Shown here: piece after piece, positions 13,469-26,817 of the stretch
Position numbering within the stretch: position 1 is the first letter of the stretch
Layout: the number at the start of each line of letters is the position of its first letter
Assembly (NCBI GenBank): GCA_023053545.1
Contig: JAKZAN010000068.1
Span: 1 to 64,000, forward strand
Origin: Lepidurus packardi
Taxonomy: Eukaryota > Arthropoda > Branchiopoda > Notostraca > Triopsidae
Direction: 5' to 3'
Length of the DNA stretch: 64,000 nucleotides
Translations under genes and position numbers: made by a program
Notes under the pieces: generated by a model
Told to the model about the DNA's origin: nothing
What the model saw: the letters and a program-made list of their open reading frames with translations, nothing else
Database searches by the model: none

Positions 13469-14068
13469 TTCCTTACGGACTGAATGAATTCCTTACGGAC
13501 TGAATGAATTCCTTACGGACTGAATTAATTTCATACGGACTGAATTAATTCCTTACTGACTGAATTAATTTCTTACGGAGTGAATTAATTCCTTACGGAC
13601 TGAATTAATACCTTACGGACTGAATTACATCCTCACGGACAGAATTAATTCCTTACGGACTGAATTAATTCCTTACGGACTGAATTAATTCCTTACGGAC
13701 TGAATTAATTCCTTACGGACTGAATTAATAACTTACGGAATGAATTAAATCCTTACGGACTGAATTAATTCCTTACGGACTGAATTAATTCCTTACGGAC
13801 TGAATTAATTCCTTACGGACTGAATGAATTCCTTACGGACTGAATGAATTCCTTACGGACTGAATTAATTTCATACGGACTGAATTAATTCATTACGGAC
13901 TTAATTAATCCATTACGGACTGAATTAATTCATTACGGACTGAATTAATTCCTTACGTACTGAACTTATTCCTTACGGACTGAATTAATTCCTTACGGAC
14001 TGAATTAATTTCTTACGGACTGAATTAATTCCTTACGGACTGAAATATTTCCTAACGGACTGAATTAA

Positions 14069-14107
14069 TTCTTTAGGATTGATTGAATTCCTTTCTTACT
14101 GAATTAA
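14069..14107 (+). repeat. Diverged CTTTAGGATTGATTG unit, copy 2
   Basis: The 19-bp unit at 14069-14087 plus the 20-bp unit at 14088-14107 repeat the block at 12912 with a spacing of 1157 bp, again after a TTCCTAACGG unit (14049). Downstream, a 19-bp GGAGTGAATTA unit (14128-14146) replaces the 20-bp version present in the earlier copy. Confidence 0.92.
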
Positions 14108-14127
14108 TTCCTTACGGACTGAAATAA

Positions 14128-14146
14128 TTCCTTACGGAGTGAATTA
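14128..14146 (+). repeat. 19-bp unit (single-base deletion), copy 1
   Basis: TTCCTTACGGAGTGAATTA followed by TTCCTGACGGAATG. One base is missing at the unit end. The same two-unit combination recurs at 15639, so the deletion was copied. Confidence 0.9.
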
Positions 14147-15638
14147 TTCCTGACGGAATGAATTAATTCCTTACGGACTGAATTAATTCCTTACGGACTG
14201 AATTAATTCATTACGGAATGAATTAAATCCTTACGGACTGAATTAATTCCTTACGGACTGAATTAATTCCTTACGGACTGAATTAATTCCTTACGGACTG
14301 AATTACATCCTCACGGACAGAATTAATTCCTTACGGACTGAATTAATTCCTTACGGACTGAATTAATTCCTTACGGACTGAATTAATTCCTTACGGACTG
14401 AATTAATACCTTACGGAATGAATTAAATCCTTACGGACTGAATTAATTCCTTACGGACTGAATTAATTCCTTACGGACTGAATTAATTCCTTACGGACTG
14501 AATGAATTCCTTACGGACTGAATGAATTCCTTAAGGACTGAATTAATTTCTTACGGACTGAATTAATTCCTTACGGACTGAATTAATTCCTTACGGACTG
14601 AATTAATTCCTTACGGAATGAATTAATACCTTACGGACTGAATTACATCCTCACGGACAGAATTAATTCCTTACGGACTGAATTAATTCCTTACGGACTG
14701 AATTAATTCCTTACGGACTGAATTAATTCCTTACGGACTGAATTAATACCTTACGGAATGAATAAAATCCTTACGGACTGAATTAATTCCATACGGACTG
14801 AATTAATTCCTTACGGACTGAATTAATTCCTTACGGACTGAATTAATTCCTTACGGACTGAATGAATTCCTTACGGACTGAATTAATTTCATATGGACTG
14901 AATTAATTCATTACGGACTTAATTAATTCCTTACGGACTGAATTAATTCCTTACGGACTAAATTAATTCCTTACGGACTGAATTAATTCCTTACGGACTG
15001 AATTAATTCATTACGGACTTAATCAAATATTTACAGACTGAATTAATTCCTTATGGACTTAATTAATTCCGTAAGGAATGAATGAATTAATTACGGATTG
15101 AATTAATTCCTTACGGACTGAATTAATTCCTTAATTAATTCCTTACGGACTGAGTTAATTTCATACGGACTGAATTAATTCATTACGGACTGAATTATAT
15201 CCTTACGGACTGAATTAATTCCTTACGGACTGAATTAATTCCTTACGGACTGAATTAATACCTTACGGACTGAATTAAATCCTTACGGACTGAATTAAAT
15301 CCTTACGGACTGAATTAATTCCTTACGGACTAAATTAATTCCTTACTGACTGAATTAATTCCTTACGGATTGAATTAATTCCTTACGGACTGAATTAAAT
15401 CCTTACGGACTTAATTAATTCCTTACGGACTTAATTAAATCCTTACAGACTGAATTAATTCCTTATGGACTTATTTAATTCCGTAAGGAATGAATTAATT
15501 AATTACGGACTGAAATAATTCCTTACGGACTGAATTAATTCCTTACGGACTGAATTACATCCTCACGGACAGAATTAATTCCTTACGGACTGAATTAATT
15601 CCTTACGGACTGAATTAATTCCTTACGGACTGAATTAA

Positions 15639-15657
15639 TTCCTTACGGAGTGAATTA
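15639..15657 (+). repeat. 19-bp unit (single-base deletion), copy 2
   Basis: Same GGAGTGAATTA unit followed by TTCCTGACGGAATG as at 14128, with a spacing of 1511 bp. Upstream flanks differ (a TCCTCACGGACAG module here), so only a short segment is shared. Confidence 0.9.
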
Positions 15658-15797
15658 TTCCTGACGGAATGAATTAATTCCTTACGGACTGAATTAATTC
15701 CTTACGGACTGAATTAATTCATTACGGAATGAATTAAATCCTTACGGACTGAATTAATTCCTTACGGACTGAATTAATTAATTACGGATTGAATTAA

Positions 15798-15818
15798 TTC
15801 CATTACGGACTGAATTAA
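15798..15818 (+). repeat. 21-bp unit (single-base insertion)
   Basis: The unit begins TTCCATTACGG, one base longer than the TCCATTACGG or TTCATTACGG forms around it. It is one of only two 21-bp units I found (the other is 6867-6887) and lies in the transition zone. Confidence 0.88.
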
Positions 15819-15958
15819 TTCATTACGGACTGAATTAATTCCTTACGTACTGAACTTATTCCTTACGGACTGAATTAATTCCTTACGGACTGAATTAATT
15901 CCTTACGGACTGAATTAATTCCTTACGGACTGAAATATTTCCTAACGGACTGAATTAA

Positions 15959-15997
15959 TTCTTTAGGATTGATTGAATTCATTTCTTACTGAATTAA
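15959..15997 (+). repeat. Diverged CTTTAGGATTGATTG unit, copy 3
   Basis: The 19-bp unit at 15959-15977 is followed by TTCATTTCTTACTGAATTAA (15978-15997), where C to A at position 4 is private. The TTCCTAACGG unit again precedes it. It is the last of this type within the family A side and its transition zone. Confidence 0.92.
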
Positions 15998-16629
15998 TTC
16001 CTTACGGACTGAAATAATTCCTTACGGAGTGAATTAATTCCTTACGGACAGAATTAATTCCTTACGGACTGAATTAATTCCTTACGGACTGAATTAATTC
16101 CTTACGGACTGAATTAATTCCTTACGGACTGAATTAATACCTTACGGAATGAATTAAATCCTTACGGACTGAATGAATTCCTTACGGACTGAATTAATTT
16201 CATACGGACTGAATTAATTCATTACGGACTTAATTAATTCATTACGGACTGAATTAATTCATTACGGACTGAATTAATACCTTACGGAATGAATTAAATC
16301 CTTACGGACTGAATTAATTCCTTACGGACTGAATTAATTCCTTACGGACTGAATTAATTCCTTACGGACTGAATGAATTCCTTACGGACTGAATGAATTC
16401 CTTACGGACTGAATTAATTTCTTACGGACTGAATTAATTCTTTACGGACTGAATTAATTCCTTACGGACTGAATTAATTCCTTACGGAATGAATTAATAC
16501 CTTACGGACTGAATTACATCCTCACGGACAGAATTAATTCCTTACGGACTGAATTAATTCCTTACGGACTGAATTAATTCCTTACGGACTGAATTAATTC
16601 CTTACGGACTGAATTAATACCTTACGGAA

Positions 16630-19600
16630 TGAATAAAATCCTTACGGACTGAATTAATTCCTTACGGACTGAATTAATTCCTTACGGACTGAATTAATTC
16701 CTTACGGACTGAATTAATTCCTTACGGACTGAATGAATTCCTTACGGACTGAATTAATTTCATATGGACTGAATTAATTCATTACGGACTTAATTAATTC
16801 CTTACGGACTGAATTAATTCCTTACTGACTGAATTAATTCCTTACGGACTTAATTAATTCCTTACGGACTGAATTAATACCTTACGGACTGAATTAAATC
16901 CTTACGGACTGAATTAATTCCTTACGGAATGAATTAATTCCTTACGGACTGAATTAATTCCTTACTGACTGAATTAATTCCTTACGGACTGAATTAATTC
17001 CTTACGGACTGATTTAATTCCTTACTGACTGAATTAATTCCTTACGGACTTAATTAATTCCTTACGTACTTTATTAATTCCTTACGGTCTGAATTAATTC
17101 CGTACGGATTTTATTAATTCCTTACGGACTGAATTAATTCCGTACGGATTTTATTAATTCCTTACGGACTGAATAAATTCCTTACGAACTGAATTAATTC
17201 CGTACGGATTTTATGAATTCCTTACGGACTGAATTAATTCATTACGGACTGAATTAATTCCTTACTGACTGAATTAATTCATTACGGACTGAATTAATTC
17301 CTTACGGACTGAATTAATTCCTTAATTAATTCCTTACGGACTGAATTAATTCATTACGGACTTAATTAATCGATTACGGACTGAATTAATTCCTTACGTA
17401 CTGAACTTATTCCTTACGGACTGAATTAATTACTTACGGACTGAATTAATACCTTACGGACTGAATTAAATCCTTACGGACTGAATTATTTCCTTACGGA
17501 CTGAATTAATTCATTACGGACTGAATTAATTCCTTACTGACTTAATTAATTCCTTACGGACTGAATTAATTCCTTACGGACTGAATTAATTCCTTACGGA
17601 CTGAATTAATTCCTTACGGACTTAATTAATTCCTTACGTACTTAATTAATTCCTTACGGTCTGAATTAATTCCGTACGGATTTTATTAATTCCTTACGGA
17701 CTGAATTAATTCATTACGGACTGAATTAATTCCTTACTGACTGAATTAATTCATTACGGACTGAATTAATTCCGTACGGACTGAATTAATTCCTTAATTA
17801 ATTCCTTACGGACTGAATTAATTTCATACGGACTGAATTAATTCATTACGGACTTAATTAATCGATTACGGACTGAATTAATTCCTTACGTACTGAACTT
17901 ATTCCTTACGGACTGAATTAATTCCTTACGGACTGAATTAGTACCTTACGGACTGAATTAAATCCTTACGGGCTGAATTAATTCCTTACGGACTGAATTA
18001 ATTCCTTACGGACTGAATTAATTCCTTACTGACTGAATTAATTCCTTACGGACTGAATTAATTCCTTACGGACTGAATTAATTCCTTACGGACTGAATTA
18101 ATTCCTTACGGACTTAATTAATTCCTTACGTACTTAATTAATTCCTTACGGTCTGAATTAATTCCGTACGGATTTTATTAATTCCTCACGGACTGAATTA
18201 ATTCCGTACGGATTTTATTAATTCCTTACGTACTTAATTAATTCCGTACGGATTTTATTAATTCCTAACGGACTGAATTTATTCATTACGGACTTAATTA
18301 ATCCATTACGGATTGAATTATTTCTTTACGTACTGAAGTTATTCCTTACGGACTGAATTAATTACTTACGGACTGAATTATTTCCTTACGTACTGAAATA
18401 ATTCCTTACGGACTGAATTAATTCCTTACGGACTGAATTAATACCTTACGGACTGAATTAAATCCTTACGGACTGAATTAATTCCTTACGGACTGAATTA
18501 ATTCCTTACGGACTGAATTAATTCCTTACTGACTGAATTAATTCCTTACGGACTGAATTAATTCCTTACGGACTGAATTAATTCCTTACTGACTGAATTA
18601 ATTCCTTACGGACTTAATTAATTCCTTACGTACTTTATTAATTCCTTACGGTCTGAATTAATTCCGTACGGATTTTATTAATTCCTTACGGACTGAATTA
18701 ATTCCGTACGGATTTTATTAATTCCTTACGGACTGAATAAATTCCTTACGAACTGAATTAATTCCGTACGGATTTTATTAATTCCTTACGGACTGAATTA
18801 ATTCATTACGGACTGAATTAATTCCTTACTGACTGAATTAATTCATTACGGACTGAATTAATTCCTTACGGACTGAATTAATTCCTTAATTAATTCCTTA
18901 CGGACTGAATTAATTTCATACGGACTGAATTAATTAATTACGGACTTAATTAATCGATTACGGACTGAATTAATTCCTTACGTACTGAACTTATTCCTTA
19001 CGGACTGAATTAATTCCTTACGGACTGAATTAATACCTTACGGACTGAATTAAATCCTTACGGACTGAATTAATTCCTTACGGACTGAATTAATTCCTTA
19101 CGGATTGAATTTATTCCTTACTGACTGAATTAATTCCTTACGGACTGAATTAATTCCTTACGGACTGAATTAATTCCTTACGGTCTGAATTAATTCCGTA
19201 CGGATTTTATTAATTCCTTACGGACTGAATTAATTCATTTCGGAATGAAGAAATTCCTTACGAACTGAATTAATTCCGTACGGATTTTATTAATTCCTTA
19301 CGGACTGAATTAATTCATTACGGACTGAAATAATTCCTTACGGACTGAATTAATTCATTACGGACTGAATTAATTCCTTAATTAATTCCTTACGGACTGA
19401 ATTAATTTCATACGGACTGAATTAATTCATTACGGACTTAATTAATCGATTACGGACTGAATTAATTCCTTACGTACTGAACTTATTCCTTACGGACTGA
19501 ATTAATTCCTTACGGACTGAATTAATTCCTTACGGACTGAATTAATTCCTTACGGACTGAATTAATACCTTACGGACTGAAATAAATCCTTACGGACTGA

Positions 19601-22600
19601 ATTAATTCCTTACGGACTGAATTAATTCCTTTCGGACTGAATTAATTCCTTACTGACGGAATTAATTCCTTACGGACTGAATTAATTCCTTACGGACTGA
19701 ATTAATTAATTACGGATTTAATTAATTCCTTACGGACTTATTTAATTCCTTACGTACTTAATTAATTCCTTACGGTCTGAATTAATTCCGTACGGATTTT
19801 ATTAATTCCTTACGGACTGAATAAATTCCTTACGAACTGAATTAATTCCGTACGGATTTTATTAATTAATTACGGACTGAATTTTTTCATTACGGACTTA
19901 ATTAATCCATTACAGACTGAATTATTTCCTTACGTACTGAAGTTATTCCTTACGGACTGAATTAATTCCTTACGGACTGAATTAATTCCTTACGGACTGA
20001 ATTAATTCCTTACTTACTGAATTAATACCTTACGGACTGAATTAAATCCTTACGGACTGAATTAATTCCTTACGGACTGAATTAATTCCTTACGGACTGA
20101 ATTAATTCCTTACTGACTGAATTAATTCCTTACGGACTGAATTAATTCCTTACGGACTGAATTAATTAGTTACTGACTGAATTAATTCCTTACGGACTTA
20201 ATTAATTCCTTACGTACTTTATTAATTCCTTACGGTCTGAATTAATTCCGTACGGATTTTATTAATTCCTTACGGACTGAATTAATTCCGTACGGATTTT
20301 ATTAATTCCTTACGGACTGAATAAATTCCTTACGAACTGAATTAATTCCGTACGGATTTTATTAATTCCTTACGGACTGAATTAATTCATTACGGACTGA
20401 ATTAATTCCTTACTGACTGAATTAATTCATTACGGACTGAATTAATTCCTTACGGACTGAATTAATTCCTTAATTAATTCCTTACGGACTGAATTAATTC
20501 ATTACGGACTGAATTAATTCCTTACTGACTGAATTAATTCATTACGGACTGAATTAATTCCTTACGGACTGAATTAATTCCTTAATTAATTCCTCACGGA
20601 CTGAATTAATTTCATACGGACTGAATTAATCGATTACGGACTGAATTAATTCCTTACGTACTGAACTTATTCCTTACGGACTGAATTAATTCCTTACGGA
20701 CTGAATTAGTACCTTACGGACTGAATTAAATCCTTACGGGCTGAATTAATTCCTTACGGACTGAATTAATTCCTTACGGACTGAATTAATTCCTTACTGA
20801 CTGAATTAATTCCTTACGGAATGAATAAAATCCTTACGGACTGAATTAATTCCTTACGGACTGAATTAATTCCTTACGGACTGAATTAATTCCTTACGGA
20901 CTGAATTAATTCCTTACGGACTGAATGAATTCCTTACGGACTGAATTAATTTCATATGGACTGAATTAATTCATTACGGACTTAATTAATTCCTTACGGA
21001 CTGAATTAATTCCTTACTGACTGAATTAATTCCTTACGGACTTAATTAATTCCTTACGGACTGAATTAATACCTTACGGACTGAATTAAATCCTTACGGA
21101 CTGAATTAATTCCTTACGGAATGAATTAATTCCTTACGGACTGAATTAATTCCTTACTGACTGAATTAATTCCTTACGGACTGAATTAATTCCTTACGGA
21201 CTGATTTAATTCCTTACTGACTGAATTAATTCCTTACGGACTTAATTAATTCCTTACGTACTTTATTAATTCCTTACGGTCTGAATTAATTCCGTACGGA
21301 TTTTATTAATTCCTTACGGACTGAATTAATTCCGTACGGATTTTATTAATTCCTTACGGACTGAATAAATTCCTTACGAACTGAATTAATTCCGTACGGA
21401 TTTTATGAATTCCTTACGGACTGAATTAATTCATTACGGACTGAATTAATTCCTTACTGACTGAATTAATTCATTACGGACTGAATTAATTCCTTACGGA
21501 CTGAATTAATTCCTTAATTAATTCCTTACGGACTGAATTAATTCATTACGGACTTAATTAATTCCTTACGGACTGAATTAATTCCTTACGGACTGAATTA
21601 ATTCCTTACTTACTGAATTAATACCTTACGGACTGAATTAAATCCTTACGGACTGAATTAATTCCTTACGGACTGAATTAATTCCTTACGGACTGAATTA
21701 ATTCCTTACTGACTGAATTAATTCCTTACGGACTGAATTAATTCCTTACGGACTGAATTAATTAGTTACTGACTGAATTAATTCCTTACGGACTTAATTA
21801 ATTCCTTACGTACTTTATTAATTCCTTACGGTCTGAATTAATTCCGTACGGATTTTATTAATTCCTTACGGACTGAATTAATTCCGTACGGATTTTATTA
21901 ATTCCTTACGGACTGAATAAATTCCTTACGAACTGAATTAATTCCGTACGGATTTTATTAATTCCTTACGGACTGAATTAATTCATTACGGACTGAATTA
22001 ATTCCTTACTGACTGAATTAATTCATTACGGACTGAATTAATTCCTTACGGACTGAATTAATTCCTTAATTAATTCCTTACGGACTGAATTAATTCATTA
22101 CGGACTGAATTAATTCCTTACTGACTGAATTAATTCATTACGGACTGAATTAATTCCTTACGGACTGAATTAATTCCTTAATTAATTCCTCACGGACTGA
22201 ATTAATTTCATACGGACTGAATTAATTCATTACGGACTTAATTAATCGATTACGGACTGAATTAATTCCTTACGTACTGAACTTATTCCTTACGGACTGA
22301 ATTAATTCCTTACGGACTGAATTAGTACCTTACGGACTGAATTAAATCCTTACGGGCTGAATTAATTCCTTACGGACTGAATTAATTCCTTACGGACTGA
22401 ATTAATTCCTTACTGACTGAATTAATTCCTTACGGAATGAATAAAATCCTTACGGACTGAATTAATTCCTTACGGACTGAATTAATTCCTTACGGACTGA
22501 ATTAATTCCTTACGGACTGAATTAATTCCTTACGGACTGAATGAATTCCTTACGGACTGAATTAATTTCATATGGACTGAATTAATTCATTACGGACTTA

Positions 22601-25600
22601 ATTAATTCCTTACGGACTGAATTAATTCCTTACTGACTGAATTAATTCCTTACGGACTTAATTAATTCCTTACGGACTGAATTAATACCTTACGGACTGA
22701 ATTAAATCCTTACGGACTGAATTAATTCCTTACGGAATGAATTAATTCCTTACGGACTGAATTAATTCCTTACTGACTGAATTAATTCCTTACGGACTGA
22801 ATTAATTCCTTACGGACTGATTTAATTCCTTACTGACTGAATTAATTCCTTACGGACTTAATTAATTCCTTACGTACTTTATTAATTCCTTACGGTCTGA
22901 ATTAATTCCGTACGGATTTTATTAATTCCTTACGGACTGAATTAATTCCGTACGGATTTTATTAATTCCTTACGGACTGAATAAATTCCTTACGAACTGA
23001 ATTAATTCCGTACGGATTTTATGAATTCCTTACGGACTGAATTAATTCATTACGGACTGAATTAATTCCTTACTGACTGAATTAATTCATTACGGACTGA
23101 ATTAATTCCTTACGGACTGAATTAATTCCTTAATTAATTCCTTACGGACTGAATTAATTCATTACGGACTTAATTAATCGATTACGGACTGAATTAATTC
23201 CTTACGTACTGAACTTATTCCTTACGGACTGAATTAATTCCTTACGGACTGAATTAATACCTTACGGACTGAATTAAATCCTTACGGACTGAATTATTTC
23301 CTTACGGACTGAATTAATTCATTACGGACTGAATTAATTCCTTACTGACTTAATTAATTCCTTACGGACTGAATTAATTCCTTACGGACTGAATTAATTC
23401 CTTACGGACTGAATTAATTCCTTACGGACTTAATTAATTCCTTACGTACTTAATTAATTCCTTACGGTCTGAATTAATTCCGTACGGATTTTATTAATTC
23501 CTTACGGACTGAATTAATTCATTACGGACTGAATTAATTCCTTACTGACTGAATTAATTCATTACGGACTGAATTAATTCCTTACGGACTGAATTAATTC
23601 CTTAATTAATTCCTTACGGACTGAATTAATTTCATACGGACTGAATTAATTCATTACGGACTTAATTAATCGATTACGGACTGAATTAATTCCTTACGTA
23701 CTGAACTTATTCCTTACGGACTGAATTAATTCCTTACGGACTGAATTAATTCCTTACGGACTGAATTAATTCCTTACGGACTTAATTAATTCCTTACGTA
23801 CTTAATTAATTCCTTACGGTCTGAATTAATTCCGTACGGATTTTATTAATTCCTCACGGACTGAATTAATTCCGTACGGATTTTATTAATTCCTTACGTA
23901 CTTAATTAATTCCGTACGGATTTTATTAATTCCTTACGGACTGAATTTATTCATTACGGACTTAATTAATCCATTACGGATTGAATTATTTCTTTACGTA
24001 CTGAAGTTATTCCTTACGGACTGAATTAATTACTTACGGACTGAATTATTTCCTTACGTACTGAAATAATTCCTTACGGACTGAATTAATTCCTTACGGA
24101 CTGAATTAATACCTTACGGACTGAATTAAATCCTTACGGACTGAATTAATTCCTTACGGACTGAATTAATTCCTTACGGACTGAATTAATTCCTTACTGA
24201 CTGAATTAATTCCTTACGGACTGAATTAATTCCTTACGGACTGAATTAATTCCTTACTGACTGAATTAATTCCTTACGGACTTAATTAATTCCTTACGTA
24301 CTTTATTAATTCCTTACGGTCTGAATTAATTCCGTACGGATTTTATTAATTCCTTACGGACTGAATTAATTCCGTACGGATTTTATTAATTCCTTACGGA
24401 CTGAATAAATTCCTTACGAACTGAATTAATTCCGTACGGATTTTATTAATTCCTTACGGACTGAATTAATTCATTACGGACTGAATTAATTCCTTACTGA
24501 CTGAATTAATTCATTACGGACTGAATTAATTCCTTACGGACTGAATTAATTCCTTAATTAATTCCTTACGGACTGAATTAATTTCATACGGACTGAATTA
24601 ATTAATTACGGACTTAATTAATCGATTACGGACTGAATTAATTCCTTACGTACTGAACTTATTCCTTACGGACTGAATTAATTCCTTACGGACTGAATTA
24701 ATACCTTACGGACTGAATTAAATCCTTACGGACTGAATTAATTCCTTACGGACTGAATTAATTCCTTACGGATTGAATTTATTCCTTACTGACTGAATTA
24801 ATTCCTTACGGACTGAATTAATTCCTTACGGACTGAATTAATTCCTTACGGTCTGAATTAATTCCGTACGGATTTTATTAATTCCTTACGGACTGAATTA
24901 ATTCATTTCGGAATGAAGAAATTCCTTACGAACTGAATTAATTCCGTACGGATTTTATTAATTCCTTACGGACTGAATTAATTCATTACGGACTGAAATA
25001 ATTCCTTACGGACTGAATTAATTCATTACGGACTGAATTAATTCCTTAATTAATTCCTTACGGACTGAATTAATTTCATACGGACTGAATTAATTCATTA
25101 CGGACTTAATTAATCGATTACGGACTGAATTAATTCCTTACGTACTGAACTTATTCCTTACGGACTGAATTAATTCCTTACGGACTGAATTAATTCCTTA
25201 CGGACTGAATTAATTCCTTACGGACTGAATTAATACCTTACGGACTGAAATAAATCCTTACGGACTGAATTAATTCCTTACGGACTGAATTAATTCCTTT
25301 CGGACTGAATTAATTCCTTACTGACGGAATTAATTCCTTACGGACTGAATTAATTCCTTACGGTCTGAATTAATTCCGTACGGATTTTATTAATTCCTTA
25401 CGGACTGAATAAATTCCTTACGAACTGAATTAATTCCGTACGGATTTTATTAATTAATTACGGACTGAATTTTTTCATTACGGACTTAATTAATCCATTA
25501 CAGACTGAATTATTTCCTTACGTACTGAAGTTATTCCTTACGGACTGAATTAATTCCTTACGGACTGAATTAATTCCTTACGGACTGAATTAATTCCTTA

Positions 25601-26185
25601 CTTACTGAATTAATACCTTACGGACTGAATTAAATCCTTACGGACTGAATTAATTCCTTACGGACTGAATTAATTCCTTACGGACTGAATTAATTCCTTA
25701 CTGACTGAATTAATTCCTTACGGACTGAATTAATTCCTTACGGACTGAATTAATTAGTTACTGACTGAATTAATTCCTTACGGACTTAATTAATTCCTTA
25801 CGTACTTTATTAATTCCTTACGGTCTGAATTAATTCCGTACGGATTTTATTAATTCCTTACGGACTGAATTAATTCCGTACGGATTTTATTAATTCCTTA
25901 CGGACTGAATAAATTCCTTACGAACTGAATTAATTCCGTACGGATTTTATTAATTCCTTACGGACTGAATTAATTCATTACGGACTGAATTAATTCCTTA
26001 CTGACTGAATTAATTCATTACGGACTGAATTAATTCCTTACGGACTGAATTAATTCCTTAATTAATTCCTTACGGACTGAATTAATTCATTACGGACTGA
26101 ATTAATTCCTTACTGACTGAATTAATTCATTACGGACTGAATTAATTCCTTACGGACTGAATTAATTCCTTAATTAATTCCTTAC
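16630..26185 (+). repeat. About 4-kb block duplicated 5.6-5.8 kb downstream
   Basis: The block from about 16.63 to 20.59 kb recurs at about 22.44-26.18 kb. The 12-mers give the alignment: 17318 and 17790 map to 23126 and 23598 (5808 bp); 18882 and 19374 map to 24550 and 25042 (5668 bp); 20466 and 20578 map to 26054 and 26166 (5588 bp). The two steps in offset are a 140-bp loss (seven units including the GGGCTG module near 17.96 kb) and an 80-bp loss (four units near 19.71-19.78 kb, including TTAATTACGGATTTAATT). The private unit TTCATTTCGGAATGAAGAAA (19234 and 24902) confirms the match. Confidence 0.93.
19966..23125 (+). repeat. Tandem duplication, 1596/1616-bp period
   Basis: About 19966-21560 and 21562-23125 are adjacent copies. 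ACTTACTGAA (20006, 21602), TTAGTTACTG (20166, 21762) and the 112-bp-spaced 12-mers (20466 and 20578; 22062 and 22174) all sit 1596 bp apart. Beyond the head region the spacing becomes 1616 because the first copy lost one TTCATTACGGACTT unit next to TCGATTACGG at about 20630. Both copies carry TTCCTCACGG right after the second 12-mer. The duplication lies inside the gap between the two copies of the 4-kb block. Confidence 0.92.
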
Positions 26186-26817
26186 GGACTGAATTAATTT
26201 CATACGGACTGAATTAATTCATTACGGACTTAATTAATCGATTACGGACTGAATTAATTCCTTACGTACTGAACTTATTCCTTACGGACTGAATTAATTC
26301 CTTACGGACTGAATTAGTACCTTACGGACTGAATTAAATCCTTACGGGCTGAATTAATTCCTTACGGACTGAATTAATTCCTTACGGACTGAATTAATTC
26401 CTTACTGACTGAATTAATTCATTACGGACTTAATTAATCGATTACGGACTGAATTAATTCCTTACGTACTGAATTAATTCCTTACGTACTGAACTTATTC
26501 CTTACGGACTGAATTAAATCCTTACGGATTGAATTATTTCCTTACGGACTGAATTAATTCATTACGGACTGAATTAATTCCTTACTGACTGAATTAATTC
26601 CTTACGGACTGAATTAATTCCTTACGGACTGAATTAATTCCTTACGGACTTAATTAATTCCTTACGTACTTAATTAATTCCTTACGGTCTTAATTAATTC
26701 CGTACGGATTTTATTAATTCCTTATGGACTGAATTAATTCATTACGGACTGAATTAATTCCTTACTGACTGAATTAATTCATTACGGACTGAATTAATTC
26801 CTTACGGACTGAATTAA

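Larger units (their letters stand above)
1181..15138 (+). repeat. 12-bp short units, family A side (six)
   Basis: The unit TTCCTTAATTAA is a monomer missing 8 bp (positions 8-15, or equivalently 7-14). It removes the CGG, the CpG and half of the core dyad, and creates an 8-bp TTAATTAA. Copies lie at 1181-1192, 2973-2984, 3465-3476, 6277-6288, 12102-12113 and 15127-15138. Every one is followed by a unit ending ACTGAGTTAA and then TTTCATACGG, a private G that is absent from the family B copies. The identical breakpoint and flanks indicate one ancestral deletion that was copied, not repeated new deletions. Confidence 0.95.
1..15498 (+). repeat. Family A sub-array (TCCGTAAGGA marker)
   Basis: This part is defined by 24 marker units with core CCGTAAG, the last at 15479. 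They lie in a recurrent context: a TTCATTACGGACTTAATTAA unit, an ATCCTTACAGACT unit, a TTCCTTATGGACTT unit, the marker, then TTAATTACGG. The family B marker (palindromic core followed by TTTTATT) is absent here. From about 6.8 kb on there are also GAATGAATTCC variants, which create EcoRI-type GAATTC, and paired 19-bp units. Other shared variants, such as TCGATTACGG, ACGTACTGAACTTA and TTTCATACGG, occur in both families, so the families share an ancestor. Module boundaries are looser than in family B and only six 12-bp units are present. Confidence 0.9.
361..15498 (+). repeat. Set of 24 units with reverse-complement core
   Basis: Marker units start at 361, 821, 1553, 2033, 2413, 2913, 3405, 3877, 4417, 5177, 5677, 6217, 6649, 7528, 7968, 9866, 10544, 11064, 11562, 12042, 12374, 13271, 15067 and 15479. 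Their core TCCGTAAGGA is the exact reverse complement of the consensus core TCCTTACGGA. A few are one base off: TACC at 1553, 2413, 6649 and 7528; GTAAGA at 821 and 2033; GTAAGT at 13271. The next unit usually begins TTAATTACGG, so CCGTAA in the marker can pair with TTACGG about 16 bases downstream as a 6-bp hairpin stem. The flanks remain in normal orientation, so this is at most a very short inverted patch. Spacing mostly ranges from about 380 to 750 bp, with a few gaps up to about 1.9 kb. Confidence 0.9.
14407..16815 (+). repeat. Duplicated segment, 1871-bp spacing
   Basis: Bases 14407 to about 14944 match 16278 to about 16815. Shared private variants are ATCCTCACGGACAG (14647 and 16518), TACCTTACGGAATGAATAAA (14747 and 16618) and TTTCATATGG (14887 and 16758). 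The GAATAAA unit then continues into family B at 20810 and 22426, so this block bridges the two families. Confidence 0.88.
15499..17097 (+). repeat. Transition zone between families A and B
   Basis: Neither the CCGTAAGG marker of family A nor the CCGTACGGATTTT marker of family B occurs here. The zone is mostly consensus units with family A-type variants: GAATGAATTCC, TCCTCACGGACAG, and a CTTTAGGATTGATTG 19-mer at 15959. Phase-shifting oddities are concentrated here: 19-bp units at 15639 and 15959 and a 21-bp unit at 15798. The part from 16278 to about 16815 repeats 14407 to about 14944 at a spacing of 1871 bp, including the private variants GAATAAAATCC and TTTCATATGG. The ACGTACTTTATT and ACGGTCTG units that accompany family B markers first appear at its right edge, near 17.06 kb. 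Confidence 0.75.

Noticed and set aside
361..15498. Inversions of large array segments at the CCGTAAGG markers
   Set aside because: Units on both sides stay in the same orientation, so any inversion is shorter than about one monomer.
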